A stretch of DNA of 64,000 nt from contig SAUG01000178.1 of the NCBI GenBank assembly GCA_011316305.1, positions 1 to 64,000 of the forward strand. Direction: 5' to 3'. Every line of letters starts with the position of its first letter. The first letter of the stretch is position 1. This document shows, piece by piece, positions 11,667 to 21,674 of this stretch. Origin of the DNA: Rusavskia elegans (Eukaryota; Ascomycota; Lecanoromycetes; Teloschistales; Teloschistaceae). A program made the translations under genes and the position numbers. Below the pieces are notes generated by a model that saw only the letters and a list, made by a program, of their open reading frames with translations, had not been told where the DNA came from and did no database searches.

Positions 11667-12460
11667 ATGCAGCACATCATCGTCGCTACTTCCTGTATCC
11701 TTTCGTTCTTCTTGAACTTCCCTTACGCATTCGCCTCCCCGACTCCCGGCATCCAGCCCCGACAAGGTTTCACTGTAAGCTCTATTTCTCTTGGTCTCTC
11801 TCTGTATTAGCTCTGCCGAATTATTCACTCATCAGTTCACTCGTTCAGGAATTGGTGCGAGGAAGACTTTCAGACTCGACCAATAGCCAAGATACCGGTC
11901 CGCTTCAAGAATTGGTACCAGCGGAACTTCCAGGCGGCCTTCCACGTCCAGATCCGGACGCTGTGAGTTCCGGTGCTTTAAACTTCCATCTGTAAAGGAA
12001 TTTTCATTCCTCGAACTGTCTACCAAGCAGCTCCAAACTATAGGTGCTTCTTGACTGTGGTGACTGCGGCTTGCGGAAATTGGTACCAGACTCCGAACCG
12101 ACACCCAATCTCAATCCACGTCAACATACCGGATTGGTACCAGGAGGACTTCTAGGCGGCCTTCACGTCAAGGTTCCGGCGCTGTGAGTCCCAATGCTTT
12201 TTACTTTCATCTGGAAAAGCCTTCGTATTCCTCGAGCTGTCCACTGACCAAGTCCAAAACATAGGTCCTTGAATGCGGCAACATCCGTTCTACGTCTGAA
12301 TACTCTAATGCCGCTTACCGCTGCGATGGTCTCGCTCTTATCAAACCTAAAATCTTCCCTGGCGACTCTATCGTCTCAGGGATAGGATACGATACGAGGG
12401 TTATATGCCGTTCTTGCAGCTGCCACCTCGCGTAGCCGCCCAAAATAAAACCTACAAGGC
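11667..12460 (+). CDS. Candidate small secreted protein with tandemly duplicated exons
   Basis: The ATG at 11667 opens a signal peptide (MQHIIVATSCILSFFLNF, then AFASPTP). Suggested exons are 11667-11774, 11849-11962 and 12044-12183, plus a last one from about 12265 to the stop near 12457. Donors are GTAAGC or GTGAGT, and the first three exons stay open. Exons 2 and 3 encode repeats containing 'ELVPAELPGG' and 'GLVPGGLLGG'; an exon-intron unit starting at 11909 is duplicated at 12131, a 222-bp shift. The last exon begins 'VLECGNIRSTSEYSNAAYRC', which faintly recalls guanyl-specific ribonucleases of the T1/F1 type, and more scattered similarity follows after the stop. The phase from exon 3 to exon 4 does not fit cleanly, so the gene may be decaying. 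The function is unknown. Confidence 0.4.
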
Positions 12461-14217
12461 CTGCTACGCCACAAGCTGGGGCCCCAAAGGGTATGGATTT
12501 GAATTTGCCTGGATGTGGGATAACCAAATGAATACCGAGAGAAATGTTTTTACTGGATCTGTGGAGTAGCGAATGTGAATGCTATTTGGTGCCGGAGAAG
12601 CTTATATTGTCCCCGCTGAAGGTATTCACAAAGCGAGGATATGTCAGGCTGTACGTTCTAGACACTGAAGGTGGGTTTGACTTGAAATATGATCGCTGGA
12701 TTAGGAAAAGAATCACATTAGTAGAAGGTTGGATTGCTTAGTGCCGGTATTGTGCTGTGGTTAATAAGTGCTTTGTATCACATACAAGTACTGGCATTAG
12801 AGGCGGTCAAGTTGACCGAGGATCGCTTCGTACTGATCATTGTCTATCATGGGGCTAAGGCTCAAAGCGCAAAGTCGTTCACCAATCCTGCAAGGTTTCA
12901 CAGTGTAATCCTGCAGCTCTATTCAATGCAGCATAAACGCCAAGTTCGATTCTCATATTATATTACGCACATTTTAGAGACATCCAGACATGAATTCTGG
13001 AAGCCCTTGTTCCATCCAGTCAAGATTCCAGAGGCAGAACCTGTATTACATGTGTGTATGCAGCCGTGTCAACGCCCGACAATACGTACAATCAGAATCG
13101 ATGATTCTCAAGCAACTTTGTGACAGCCAAAGTTTCGTGGATACCTTACACTCTTTCCTCCATCCCGTTACCCTCAAGCTTTGCTCTGTCCTTGCAATCC
13201 GCACTCTATTGAGTGTACCATTAAAAGACTGAATTCAGGTGCGCCATCTCTTCTCCTCGGGCCGCTTCATCGAGGGATGCGTGGCGTGAGATTGTAGTGC
13301 CTTGAATGCAAAATAATCGCCACGGAAAGGGTTATGATCCTATTTCGGAAGGACGGGTTTTGTGAGAGCTTGTAACTGTTCCGGCTCCGTCGTGAGAGAT
13401 TCAAGGTTAAAACCCAGAGGTGAGATAGCGTCAGGAAAACTAGGTTGATTTATTACAGCTGACGTCGATTCTATCAGGTCTTTACGACCCTGGAGAAGGA
13501 AGCCCCGTTGACGCAATTAAACGGCTTTTGGCGGACAACCATTCGTGTGCCCAAGGTTTATTTGAACCTTCTCCGATGTTGGTGAGTTCGATTCCTTTTC
13601 CGAAGGGGCATGGAACCATGTGCAATGTGTAGCTCAGGCTTTTAGTCCTAATCCGCTGGTTCTATCACTAGCAACTGAGTATGTTTGGTTTATAGGAGGA
13701 AGGCATATGCTATTATATTGCTCTCTCGGAGGACTTACGACTGTAGACTGGTCTGGCTTTTGAGCAACTTCAGGGTCGGGTAACTCGATGCGTCTCAAAG
13801 TCGATATCCCTGGAGTACTTTGCTGAGTATACTGCATTGTTGATATCGCCGTCCTTGGTAAGGCATTCTTGTGGCATAGTCCGAGATTAGAGAATTCAAG
13901 CAAAGGTCGAAAGTTTGTTTTGTTTAAGGAACTTGCAAGAGCTACGAGAAAACATATATAGAGATGTCGCATGATTAGGAGTAGATCTGATACGTCGAAG
14001 CATATTTGAAGACCGGACAACACTAACGTATCAGAGATATTGGGGAACAAAGTGCATAAAGCTTTCGACTAAGAGCTCACTGGTTTCATTTAGGCGCCCC
14101 GTTCTACAGCATTAAAACTGGGTCCGTTGGCTCTGTTCCACGGATACGGGTGACTCATGGTCTCGAGAATGTCATCGCTATTACACTATTCGTACTTGAT
14201 TCAATCTCGTTTCCTGA
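12461..14217. other. Gene-poor interval
   Basis: Several open frames of 70-140 codons occur on both strands (for example around 12734-13123 + and 13634-14050 -). None shows a recognisable domain, a signal peptide or consistent splice structure. The first 250 bases may be the decayed 3' part of the secreted-protein gene upstream. Nothing else was seen. Confidence 0.5.
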
Positions 14218-15030
14218 TCATATTTCTCCATCCATAACTCGCCCTACACGTGCGCCCAACTTTGCTCGACTCCGTTCCATACGGCCGCGGAATTCGTCCA
14301 ACTGATGTTGAGGGCTTTGAAAAGCTTGCCGAACCCTCCATTTCTCTTCGTCGAGCCTCACTGTAGAAGCGGTTTTCAGATGATCAATCAACTTCTTGTA
14401 CCGCACGGGAAGGTCCATAGGGATGCTGTCTGCAAGTGGTCTCCATCCTAGACGGATATAATTTTGATAGAAATGGAAGACCGTTCCAAAACTAAGAAAT
14501 TGCTCAGCCGCCATAGCGTTGCCGCACAAGAAGGCGTTGATCGCGGGACCAGGTCCATGCGAAAAGTAGTAAACATCAAGGTGATTCAGTATCTCCTTAC
14601 AGAGATCATCCCACAGGCGTTCTGCGCGTTGGATCCAGGTATCTGCGTCGTCAGATTGGTCATATTGTTCATCTCCACCTGGAGTCCAGCTGGCTAGCGC
14701 TGGGAGCCAAAAGTTGGTTAAACAATAATTGTCGGAGTCACGATTTGCGGCTGGATGAGGTCCTTCAAGGTTCAGAAGCGGCGATCTACAGAATGGACAT
14801 CCGGGAGACGGATTCTCCACTTCTTCAATCTGCTGGAAAGTCCAGGTGGTGAGGCAAGCCATTCCGAGAATATGGCCACAGCGAAGTTTGATCGGTATCT
14901 CACCTCCATGAGGTCCAAGAGAAGCTTCCTGGCAGATGTGACAAGTGTGGTCTTCGACATCAGTGCGTTTTGGGAAGGCACAATTGGTGACCAGCTGCTT
15001 CACGAGCTCTGAGCGTTCAATGGTCGGCAT
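14218..15030 (-). CDS. RING-type zinc-finger protein
   Basis: This single-exon gene encodes 270 residues. A RING-like zinc-binding region lies at residues about 30-82: 'CHIC', then 'LRCGHILGMACLTTW', then 'CPFCRS'. This Cys/His spacing suits a ubiquitin E3 ligase of the RING family, although ligase activity is inference. The rest is a helical region without a recognised domain, ending in a basic stretch (RSRAKLGARVGR). Proteins with an N-terminal RING and a long uncharacterised tail are common in expanded gene families of filamentous ascomycetes. The ATG at 15030 is the first in frame and places the RING near the N-terminus. The gene has no obvious link to the metabolite cluster. Confidence 0.75.
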   Translation of the reverse strand: MPTIERSELVKQLVTNCAFPKRTDVEDHTCHICQEASLGPHGGEIPIKLRCGHILGMACLTTWTFQQIEEVENPSPGCPFCRSPLLNLEGPHPAANRDSDNYCLTNFWLPALASWTPGGDEQYDQSDDADTWIQRAERLWDDLCKEILNHLDVYYFSHGPGPAINAFLCGNAMAAEQFLSFGTVFHFYQNYIRLGWRPLADSIPMDLPVRYKKLIDHLKTASTVRLDEEKWRVRQAFQSPQHQLDEFRGRMERSRAKLGARVGRVMDGEI

Positions 15031-16146
15031 TATTGTGAAGTTGGTAAGTTGAGCTTGGTCTTTTGGGATGATTGAATGGTGGTTTGATGGATATGTCGAA
15101 GCTTTTTCAGATTGAGAGAGGTCCCCGAAGATAAGCTAGGTTCCGCAACAATGACATTGTTGGTACCATACAATGGCTTTGTCCGAAAGTCCGAAAAGAC
15201 TTCTTGGCTTTGTTCATTCTTTGTCAGATCACAATGCGCCATTCTGTCGTCTCCCACTCTGTCGTACCGAAGTGCTCCCGTCATGGCCTGGACGTGCGTG
15301 TCAAGAGCAAGTCAACCAAATTGTTCTGCCGGTGTCTCTCAGGATGTGCCTCCACGCGCCATGCCTCAACCCGCTACCCATCAACCCCCTCCTTCCAACT
15401 CTTGTGTTCTATCGAACATCGGCATGTCAGCACCTCCTCTTGTGCAGATGTTGACTTATATCCATTCTCTTTGCGTACGCGAAGGCGGAGTGGTACTTTG
15501 ATTTGAATCCTATGGAGTACCGTGTAGGGGGAAAGAACGATATTGAAGTAGAAGGATGGTTGGAAAAGACTATCGAGCTGACGAATTTTACTAAGCTAGC
15601 ACAGCCTACCTCTGCTCTGAAGGACTGAGTGTAAAATGTGAGCTCGCTAAGGGCAAACCCAGAGATTCGGCGTGCTATATTTAGCTGCTTGGAGTAGGCA
15701 AAATAGCAGATGTACTCTAGACCACTCATGGGGTTTTCAGTTATCTCCATATTGCTTTCTAGTGACTATTCAAATGGGTTGGATTTATAAAGTTCTACGC
15801 GAATGATCCGAACTTTGAAATGGTAGAAATCATCGGCTGCGCGGATCACGGAATTTCAAGGAAACGACTGCCAAGCGCTTTGCCCTTCGAGCTGGTATAC
15901 CAACCAGTCGTAAGCCTCGGAAGTCGGGTCATAGCATCTGTATCAGGGCAGGCCTGTCCTGCCCTTTAGGACCTTTGGGATAGCGACCTCGAAATCCTTC
16001 CCACCACTCAGTGGGCGCCTAGTACATACCCTTCATGAACAACAACCATAAACCACGAAAAGCCCCCATCTGAGAGACACCAAGCGCCCACCTACTCCGA
16101 CCCTCCAACATCGTCTCCAAATTGCTCCTTGCGCGCCCCATCACCC
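15031..16146. other. Intergenic, no gene seen
   Basis: There are only short overlapping open frames, several on opposite strands over 15170-15510, and no conserved motif. Part of the right half presumably holds the promoter of the pseudogene starting at 16147. Confidence 0.5.
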
Positions 16147-16750
16147 ATGACCAAAGCCGCTCCTCCTGCCAGCGGCCCTCCCGCACCAAAGTACAACGCC
16201 CCTCGCATCCTCCACATTCACCGCGACGGTATCAGCTATCGGTACATGACTATCACCAACGTGGACAAAACCCATCCTCTCTACCAAATGGACCAGAACA
16301 GCGGTAGTATCTTCAGCTCCAAATCGCATATGACAATCTTGCAACCTTTACCGTCGGCCAATGCGGCCGCAGTCACCGTTGGCACTGCAACGCTTCACAA
16401 CTCGTCTCGATTTGAGTTCCACGGCGATGCAGTGCCCTTTGAGTCCGAGGGGATCTTCACACGAGCGTACACGTCCCAGTCGCCTGTATTCGGATAGCGG
16501 ATACGTTAGATGCGATAATACCTGGGGAGCCGACCTGGTGTTATTAAATGGACGCAAAGAGTAGATTGCAACATTCGATGCGAGTCTGTTTAGTATAAGC
16601 AAGATAGGGAAGACACCTGCGGTAAACGGAGGAATTACTAGGGTGGCGCTGGATAAGATTATAGTGAGTAGGTGTGCGATAGTGCAGCACGAGAGAAGGA
16701 GAAGAAATTCAAGTGCGGCTGCTGGAGGAGGGGGAGGGGGAGGTGGGTAA
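16147..16750 (+). pseudogene. Broken fungal beta-domain gene (DUF6593 / LURP-one-like)
   Basis: The frame opens at ATG 16147 with 'RILHIHRDGISYRYMTITN', 'HPLYQMDQNSGSIFSSKSHM' and later 'FTRAYTSQS'. It then hits a stop at about 16495-16497. The natural continuation, 'YVRCDNTWGADLVLLNGRKE', lies in another frame from about 16500, so a short frameshift at the repetitive 'ggatagcggatacg' is implied. That second frame then meets TAG at 16562-16564, after which it stays open for 61 codons ('IATFDASLFSISKIGK' to a poly-Gly tail) up to TAA at 16748-16750. The order of motifs fits fungal proteins with one beta-rich domain of this type. Two lesions make a pseudogene the likeliest reading; sequence error is the alternative. 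Confidence 0.65.
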
Positions 16751-17086
16751 ATGCGATCAATGTTATTTGGCTTGCAGCCGCCTCGAGGCAAGGCGCCACA
16801 AGATAGAGCCATCACGACCGAAAAGACCGTGTGTATTGATCCGGTCACCCTTTGCTCTCTGATATCTCGCCTGCCAGCGTGGCTGAGGCATGGGAAAAGA
16901 TATATCTGTGACCTTGTACAAATATGGATCTTGCGGCTGGAAAGGCTTAACCCGGCAGATAGCACAACCCCCTTCCGTCAAGGTATATTCTGCCCGGAAT
17001 GTGAGGTTCCTTGATTAAAAAACAATATCCCACGTACTACTCGCCCAGCAATCCAACTCGACGGCAGAGCAGCGACATAACGCAAC
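16751..17086. other. Intergenic, no gene seen
   Basis: No conserved open frame was seen. The stretch lies between the pseudogene and a possible small secreted or membrane-anchored protein. Confidence 0.4.
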
Positions 17087-17788
17087 ATGCACCCTATCCA
17101 GACGTTGCCAGTGGTGACCTTCACAATTCTAACCCTAATTATCAAAGTCTTACCAGTCCCATGTAAGTTAATTGTCTGTCTCCTCCGTGTTTTCTGATGT
17201 TATTCCATTAATAATCATATGACTGACCGACGAAAAGCTCGAACATTCCACGAGCGTGCCAACTTCGCCCTCAAAACTTAATCTCGAGGTTAGAAATCGA
17301 TGATGCGTGTAAACGTATAATCCTCCCCCACGATACTGAGGCAATCCAACGCCGTTGCGGAGGCGGAGGAGGTGGGGACAGCGGATGAGGGGGAGACTAT
17401 GCTGGTGGAGGAGACATCAGTAGCGGAGGATCAGCCTACAGCAGCGCCGAGTCCAGCAACTAACGACGTCGAACAAGGCGAAAACACCAACATTGAAATC
17501 CCAGTCGTCGAAGTCCACGGCCACGTGGAGGACAGCCCAACACCGAATCCAGGCTTTACCATCCCAAGCGGCGCCGACCCCCAACTTGTCACCATGAACG
17601 AAGAGAAGAAGGGGTTTAGCTGGGGATACGCGCTAAAATCGGCGCTGGGGGGATGGGAGGCGGGTCTTGCTTGTTCTTTGCTAGACGAGAAGTATGGGCA
17701 GGGATCTACCACTGCGCCGCCAGCTTCTCGTCCGCCGAAGAGCCCTGCTCCTGCGCCTGCTTCTCCGCCGCCACCTCTTCCGCCTTAG
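17087..17788 (+). CDS. Hypothetical secreted/anchored acidic, proline-rich protein
   Basis: The ATG at 17087 starts a hydrophobic leader (MHPIQTLPVVTFTILTLIIK), which runs into a good donor, 'gtaagt', at 17163. A downstream open frame from about 17341 to TAA/TAG at 17788 encodes an acidic region (EEVGTADEGETMLVEE), a 'GFSWGYALKSALGGWEAGLA' segment and a Pro/Ala-rich C-terminus ending PPPPLPP. The join between them is not settled, because the phase of the obvious acceptor near 17340 does not match the donor; a second short intron is possible. No family was recognised. The 3' G-rich and CCG-rich sequence also yields long antisense frames, which look like compositional artefacts. Confidence 0.35.
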
Positions 17789-18678
17789 CCACCACCGCCC
17801 GCGGCACCCAACCCCAGTACTGAAGCCGGTGCCGAATAAAGGTAACAATGGTAGGTGGAGAGAGACGGGCCCGCTGCGGGCGGTGCCCAGAGGGTTCGGT
17901 CTATTTACTATGGTCGATGACCAGGGACGTTTATGAGTATTGCAGGTTGAAGTGGAACGGGAATGCGAGTAAGAAAGCCTGTGGGAGAGTGACTGAATTA
18001 CACGGAGTTTGTACACTTATGAGAAGCAGATATGGAAACATCCAATTCAGTACCGAGTAGCCGAAGAGATCTCATGTAATGTGATATTGCGTGCCAAGCC
18101 ATATGACTAGGAAGCCCATCTATAACATAACCGCGAACTTCTCTTATGACGTCGTGTTGGTCTGTGGACTGTCATGAGATGTTCTCCCATGTCACGGCAG
18201 GTCAACGCTACGAGATGAGCGATTTCGCTTCGACAATTGGTATGATGATCTGGAGTGTGAACATCGACACTGGAACTTTAATATTCATCGAGCCAAACTT
18301 GTAGAACTCACTACATAAATACTCGGAATATCCCTCACGAGTCAGAGTATATAACGATTGGACCCCTAGATTGGGTCTCGTAGTATAGCAGCCTGCGTCA
18401 CTCACTACAGATGTGCTAACAGCTCGCATGCCTTCAAATGGCGGAGTCGGCATCTGATGCCTCGACGGCACGGGTAATTGGGACCCCTAACACTCTGTGG
18501 GACAACGATTCGATATGAAACACTAGGCATGTCGTCGGCGTGACACTTGTCGAATGAGGTTTATCTGCTACCGCTCCGTACGGGAAATCTCAGACTTCTG
18601 ATCTTGGACTAGTGAGTTCGCAGAGAAATTTTTGTAACACTGCGTGTAGGAAGCCCTGGAAGTCGAAGCGATCTTTGA
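17789..18678. other. Intergenic, no gene seen
   Basis: Short frames only. No motif, repeat or RNA gene was recognised. Confidence 0.5.
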
Positions 18679-19632
18679 CTAAACTATCAGTAGTCCATGC
18701 TCCTGCACTTCCGTGGCATTAAAGAAGCTCAGAGACCCAAGGCTCCTCCTTAGCACGAAAGCCCCCTGCGCGACCATAACACCCTCGACTGAAACATTCA
18801 ATTTAAGCTGCCGATAAATATTGCTCGTCGCATAGTAATCGGCCGTCCTGGATAGTGTGTCGATCAGCACCTCGTTGGTGAAGTACGGACCTTGTGCACC
18901 CCTTGCCGCTTGCGTGGGGGTCACTATAAAGGCGGCTGGCTCGTTTCTGAGATAGTTGATAACAGTCTGGTAAATTCTGGCATCCGCTGCCTGGGGTGCA
19001 GCCTCCAGCACCGATATGATGATGGTCATAAATACGGAGCCCTTCCCAAGCTCCATTGGGCCGCCGAAGAAGTCGACATCGACTTTGACGTCATCGTCAT
19101 CATACGACGAAGGCGTTCCCAATGTGATGCTCTGGCTAGGAGGTGCTCTGGGGATTCCGGCGATCCCAATGCCAGCAACCTCTTCGCCTTCCCACTGCAA
19201 GCTGTAGAAGCCCATGTTAAAAGCGTTGTGCGCGTGTAAGTAGAAAGCCATCAGGAATAGACCCCAGGCCATGAACTTCCTTGGTACATCTTCTAGGCCT
19301 GGGGAATCCATTTTGATAAGCGGCTGGGGGAAGCGATTGGTCCGGTAACTGGTGACGCGCATCTTCCCGGTGAAGTCGCCGAGCGCGACATCTCCGAGGG
19401 CGGCGACGATGTTGGTAAAGCAGGCCTCTGCCGGGAATCGGATTGGGAGTTCAAGATCCGGTACGACACGGAATTCAGGGGGAATTGAGCCGATGAGGCC
19501 TGTGAGATTTGCCAAGTTGCTTGCGTGGACGAGGGGTTTCGATACAATTTGGTCTCTCACCATAGCTGGGCTGCAAATAAATTGGCGTGCCAACCCGAGG
19601 ACAACTACTAGACTTGGCAGTCGCCTAAACAT
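18679..19632 (-). CDS. Secreted protein of unknown function
   Basis: This single exon encodes 317 residues. The N-terminus (MFRRLPSLVVVLGLARQFIC) is a signal peptide, and possible N-glycosylation sequons include NLT near residue 41 and NVS and NAT in the C-terminal third. A hydrophobic stretch (FMAWGLFLMAFYLHAHNAF) around residue 120 and a second one (SVFMTIIISVLEAAP) near 205 may be buried helices rather than membrane spans. No domain was recognised. The open frame is uninterrupted and ends just past 'EVQEHGLLIV'. The ATG at 19632 is chosen because it supplies the signal peptide. The neighbour at 20174-21674 is a terpene cyclase on the same strand, but nothing shows the two act together. Confidence 0.6.
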   Translation of the reverse strand: MFRRLPSLVVVLGLARQFICSPAMVRDQIVSKPLVHASNLANLTGLIGSIPPEFRVVPDLELPIRFPAEACFTNIVAALGDVALGDFTGKMRVTSYRTNRFPQPLIKMDSPGLEDVPRKFMAWGLFLMAFYLHAHNAFNMGFYSLQWEGEEVAGIGIAGIPRAPPSQSITLGTPSSYDDDDVKVDVDFFGGPMELGKGSVFMTIIISVLEAAPQAADARIYQTVINYLRNEPAAFIVTPTQAARGAQGPYFTNEVLIDTLSRTADYYATSNIYRQLKLNVSVEGVMVAQGAFVLRRSLGSLSFFNATEVQEHGLLIV

Positions 19633-20173
19633 GTTGCCCGATGATCTGAGGAAAAAGATGCGGTCTAAGTAGTTTCAGCACGTCAGACGTATTGAGCTAT
19701 TACAGTCGTCCTCGACTGGTAGGAGCCACTGCACGATGAGTCTGGAAAGAATTCCCCTATATATTTTGACTATCTCTACGACTGTCGGAAGGAGGAATAA
19801 GCCAGGCGCTTGCCAGTTGTTGCGCGGCGCCAGTACGCATATGTACGATTGGAATTTCCGCGCAGACTTCAGCCGGTTTCCAGATGAGTGCGACTTACTA
19901 ATCACCACGTCGAGCCACGATTCGATCAATGATTAGATCAATAAGGCGTGTCAGGCAGAAGCACCCAATATATGCAGAGGTAGGGCATGGAGTACGTATC
20001 ACCAGGGTATCCGATTCAGGGACTTGTCCCATCAATAGCCAGTAGTAGCAATGAGAGCGTAGAGCACTCGCTACCTCGACGTATAGTTTCATTGTGAGGA
20101 TGGCCCCGGCAACCAGTGTTTTTACCCTCTGAAAAGGCCAAAAACACTCCAACAGCTTCTAATCAGCATAACT
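19633..20173. other. Intergenic between secreted protein and terpene cyclase genes
   Basis: No supported gene was seen. The interval should contain the promoter of the gene at 18679-19632 and the 3' untranslated region of the cyclase gene. Confidence 0.45.
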
Positions 20174-21674
20174 TCAGCCAGCTTGATGGTACCTCTGGGT
20201 GTAACCATTCCAGACTTCGTTTCCGCCCATAACGTATTCAAGACCCTTCATGTACGACTTCAGTGTCCCACTACAACCCTCTGCAGCAGCTTCACGCTTC
20301 GCAACCAATTCAAGGTACTGCAATTCCCACTCCCGACAAAGTACCCAAAGAATCCGTTTCGCTGCGGCCATGGAGCAAGCCCGTTTCGTCGGCCTGTATC
20401 TGAACCATGTTCTGGAGTCCGTTCTGTCCGGAAGCTCGAACTTCTTTGTCATAGCTCTCGATGTCATTGACGACGCTCGCGTGGTAGGCATACAATTTCT
20501 CGATTTCGATGATTGAAGCTTGCTCCATTGGTGAAAGGTGAAGATCGAGGGCGTAAGCCATCATGGCTGCCACAAACCTGTTTGGACATCTAGTATTAAT
20601 CGCTTTGTCTTTTTCATGCGCTCGTAGCCAAATGAGGAACATGTATACGCACCCAGAGCCAGAGTCTCTGCATCTAAGTTGCAAGAAAGCGTCCATTCCC
20701 CTAAAGTTGTTTCGACCTTGGTCGACCTGGGCGTTGGCCCAAACCGCCATTTCTCGAGAGACCGACTCAGCGAGATCTTCGTTAATCGCTCGCATCATTG
20801 CCAGAAGATCGTAGAGAATCCATTCGTAAGGATTCGTTCGTATGGGCTGAACCCTGCCCTCGACGATTGGCAAGAAGCGTTTGAACATTGCCTTACTTTC
20901 ATGAGGGGACAGTGCCTCCCAAACGTCTGGTAGAACATCTTAGCAATGTCGTCGCTTGATATAGCACGCAAAGATGTATGAGGCTATGTTGTGGAAAATC
21001 CGCAGTAAGAGTCACCGACCATCAAGCAGGAAAAACAGTACACCGACTTTCGTTACAACGACAATTCTGTCTTTCTTTGCATATGGGTAAACCCAGCAGA
21101 TCCAGCGAGCGCATTCGGTCTCGAGAAAGTCCTTCCGAGCGCTCTCGCTTGGCCATGGCCAATGTTCGGTGAAGAAAGCGTCAACTTCAGAGCATACGGC
21201 ATCAGCGTCCGGTTGGCATTTTGCCGCAAAGCGAGTCAAGTAGGCGTTGTCGACAGGGTGGTAGTGACCTTTCCGAACTGAGGGTATTGCCTGCGCACTG
21301 TCTACACTTGCGGAGATGATAGTCGGACGTTCTTCGACGGCATTCGGCTCGCTTGGATGATGGATTTCGGTCTCAGTGTTGAATGAAGGTTGTTGCTGCG
21401 GCGAGTGAGATTCGGGTCCGATGCCCAGTGAGATGGACTCCTTGTACAGGCCATTTGGCACAAAATCGCAGAGACTTGTGGCGTCCATGTTCGATTCTGA
21501 TTTGTAAGGGAGATTCGACAGGGTGGTTGGAGTCGAGACGGAATCTTCGCTGCCCAGAGCGGAGGGTAACGACTTTATTGCTGGACTGCAGATGGTGGCC
21601 CTCGCGATGACGGATTTCGATCCCGGATAGGAAAATGCGTTTGGCGGACCTTGCGTCAATGATCGTACAGACAA
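20174..21674 (-). pseudogene. Class I sesquiterpene cyclase (aristolochene-synthase-like), frameshifted
   Basis: Proposed exons are 21674-21020, 20938-20653 and 20577-20174. Splicing the first intron joins 'FFLL' to an aspartate-rich motif, DDVLPD. Exon 3 carries the NSE metal-binding motif 'NDIESYDKE'. Other conserved parts are 'FFTEHWPWPSESARKDFLE' before the Asp motif and 'LKSYMKGLEYVMGGNEVW' near the end. These fit fungal class I sesquiterpene cyclases, which ionise farnesyl diphosphate with Mg2+. In exon 3 the frame with the NSE motif stops about 19 codons after 'DETGL', while the conserved tail 'AAAKRILWVLCREWE' lies in another frame. Removing one base near 20375 restores agreement and gives 447 codons. 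The gene is therefore disrupted or the sequence has a 1-nt error. The N-terminus is longer than typical; a later Met may be the true start. Confidence 0.8.

Noticed and set aside
12734..13123. 129-codon plus-strand frame
   Set aside because: No recognisable domain and no supporting context; length is within chance for this composition.
17681..18016. Arg/Ser-rich minus-strand frame
   Set aside because: It is the reverse of a Pro/Ala-rich coding or GC-biased stretch and is a compositional artefact.
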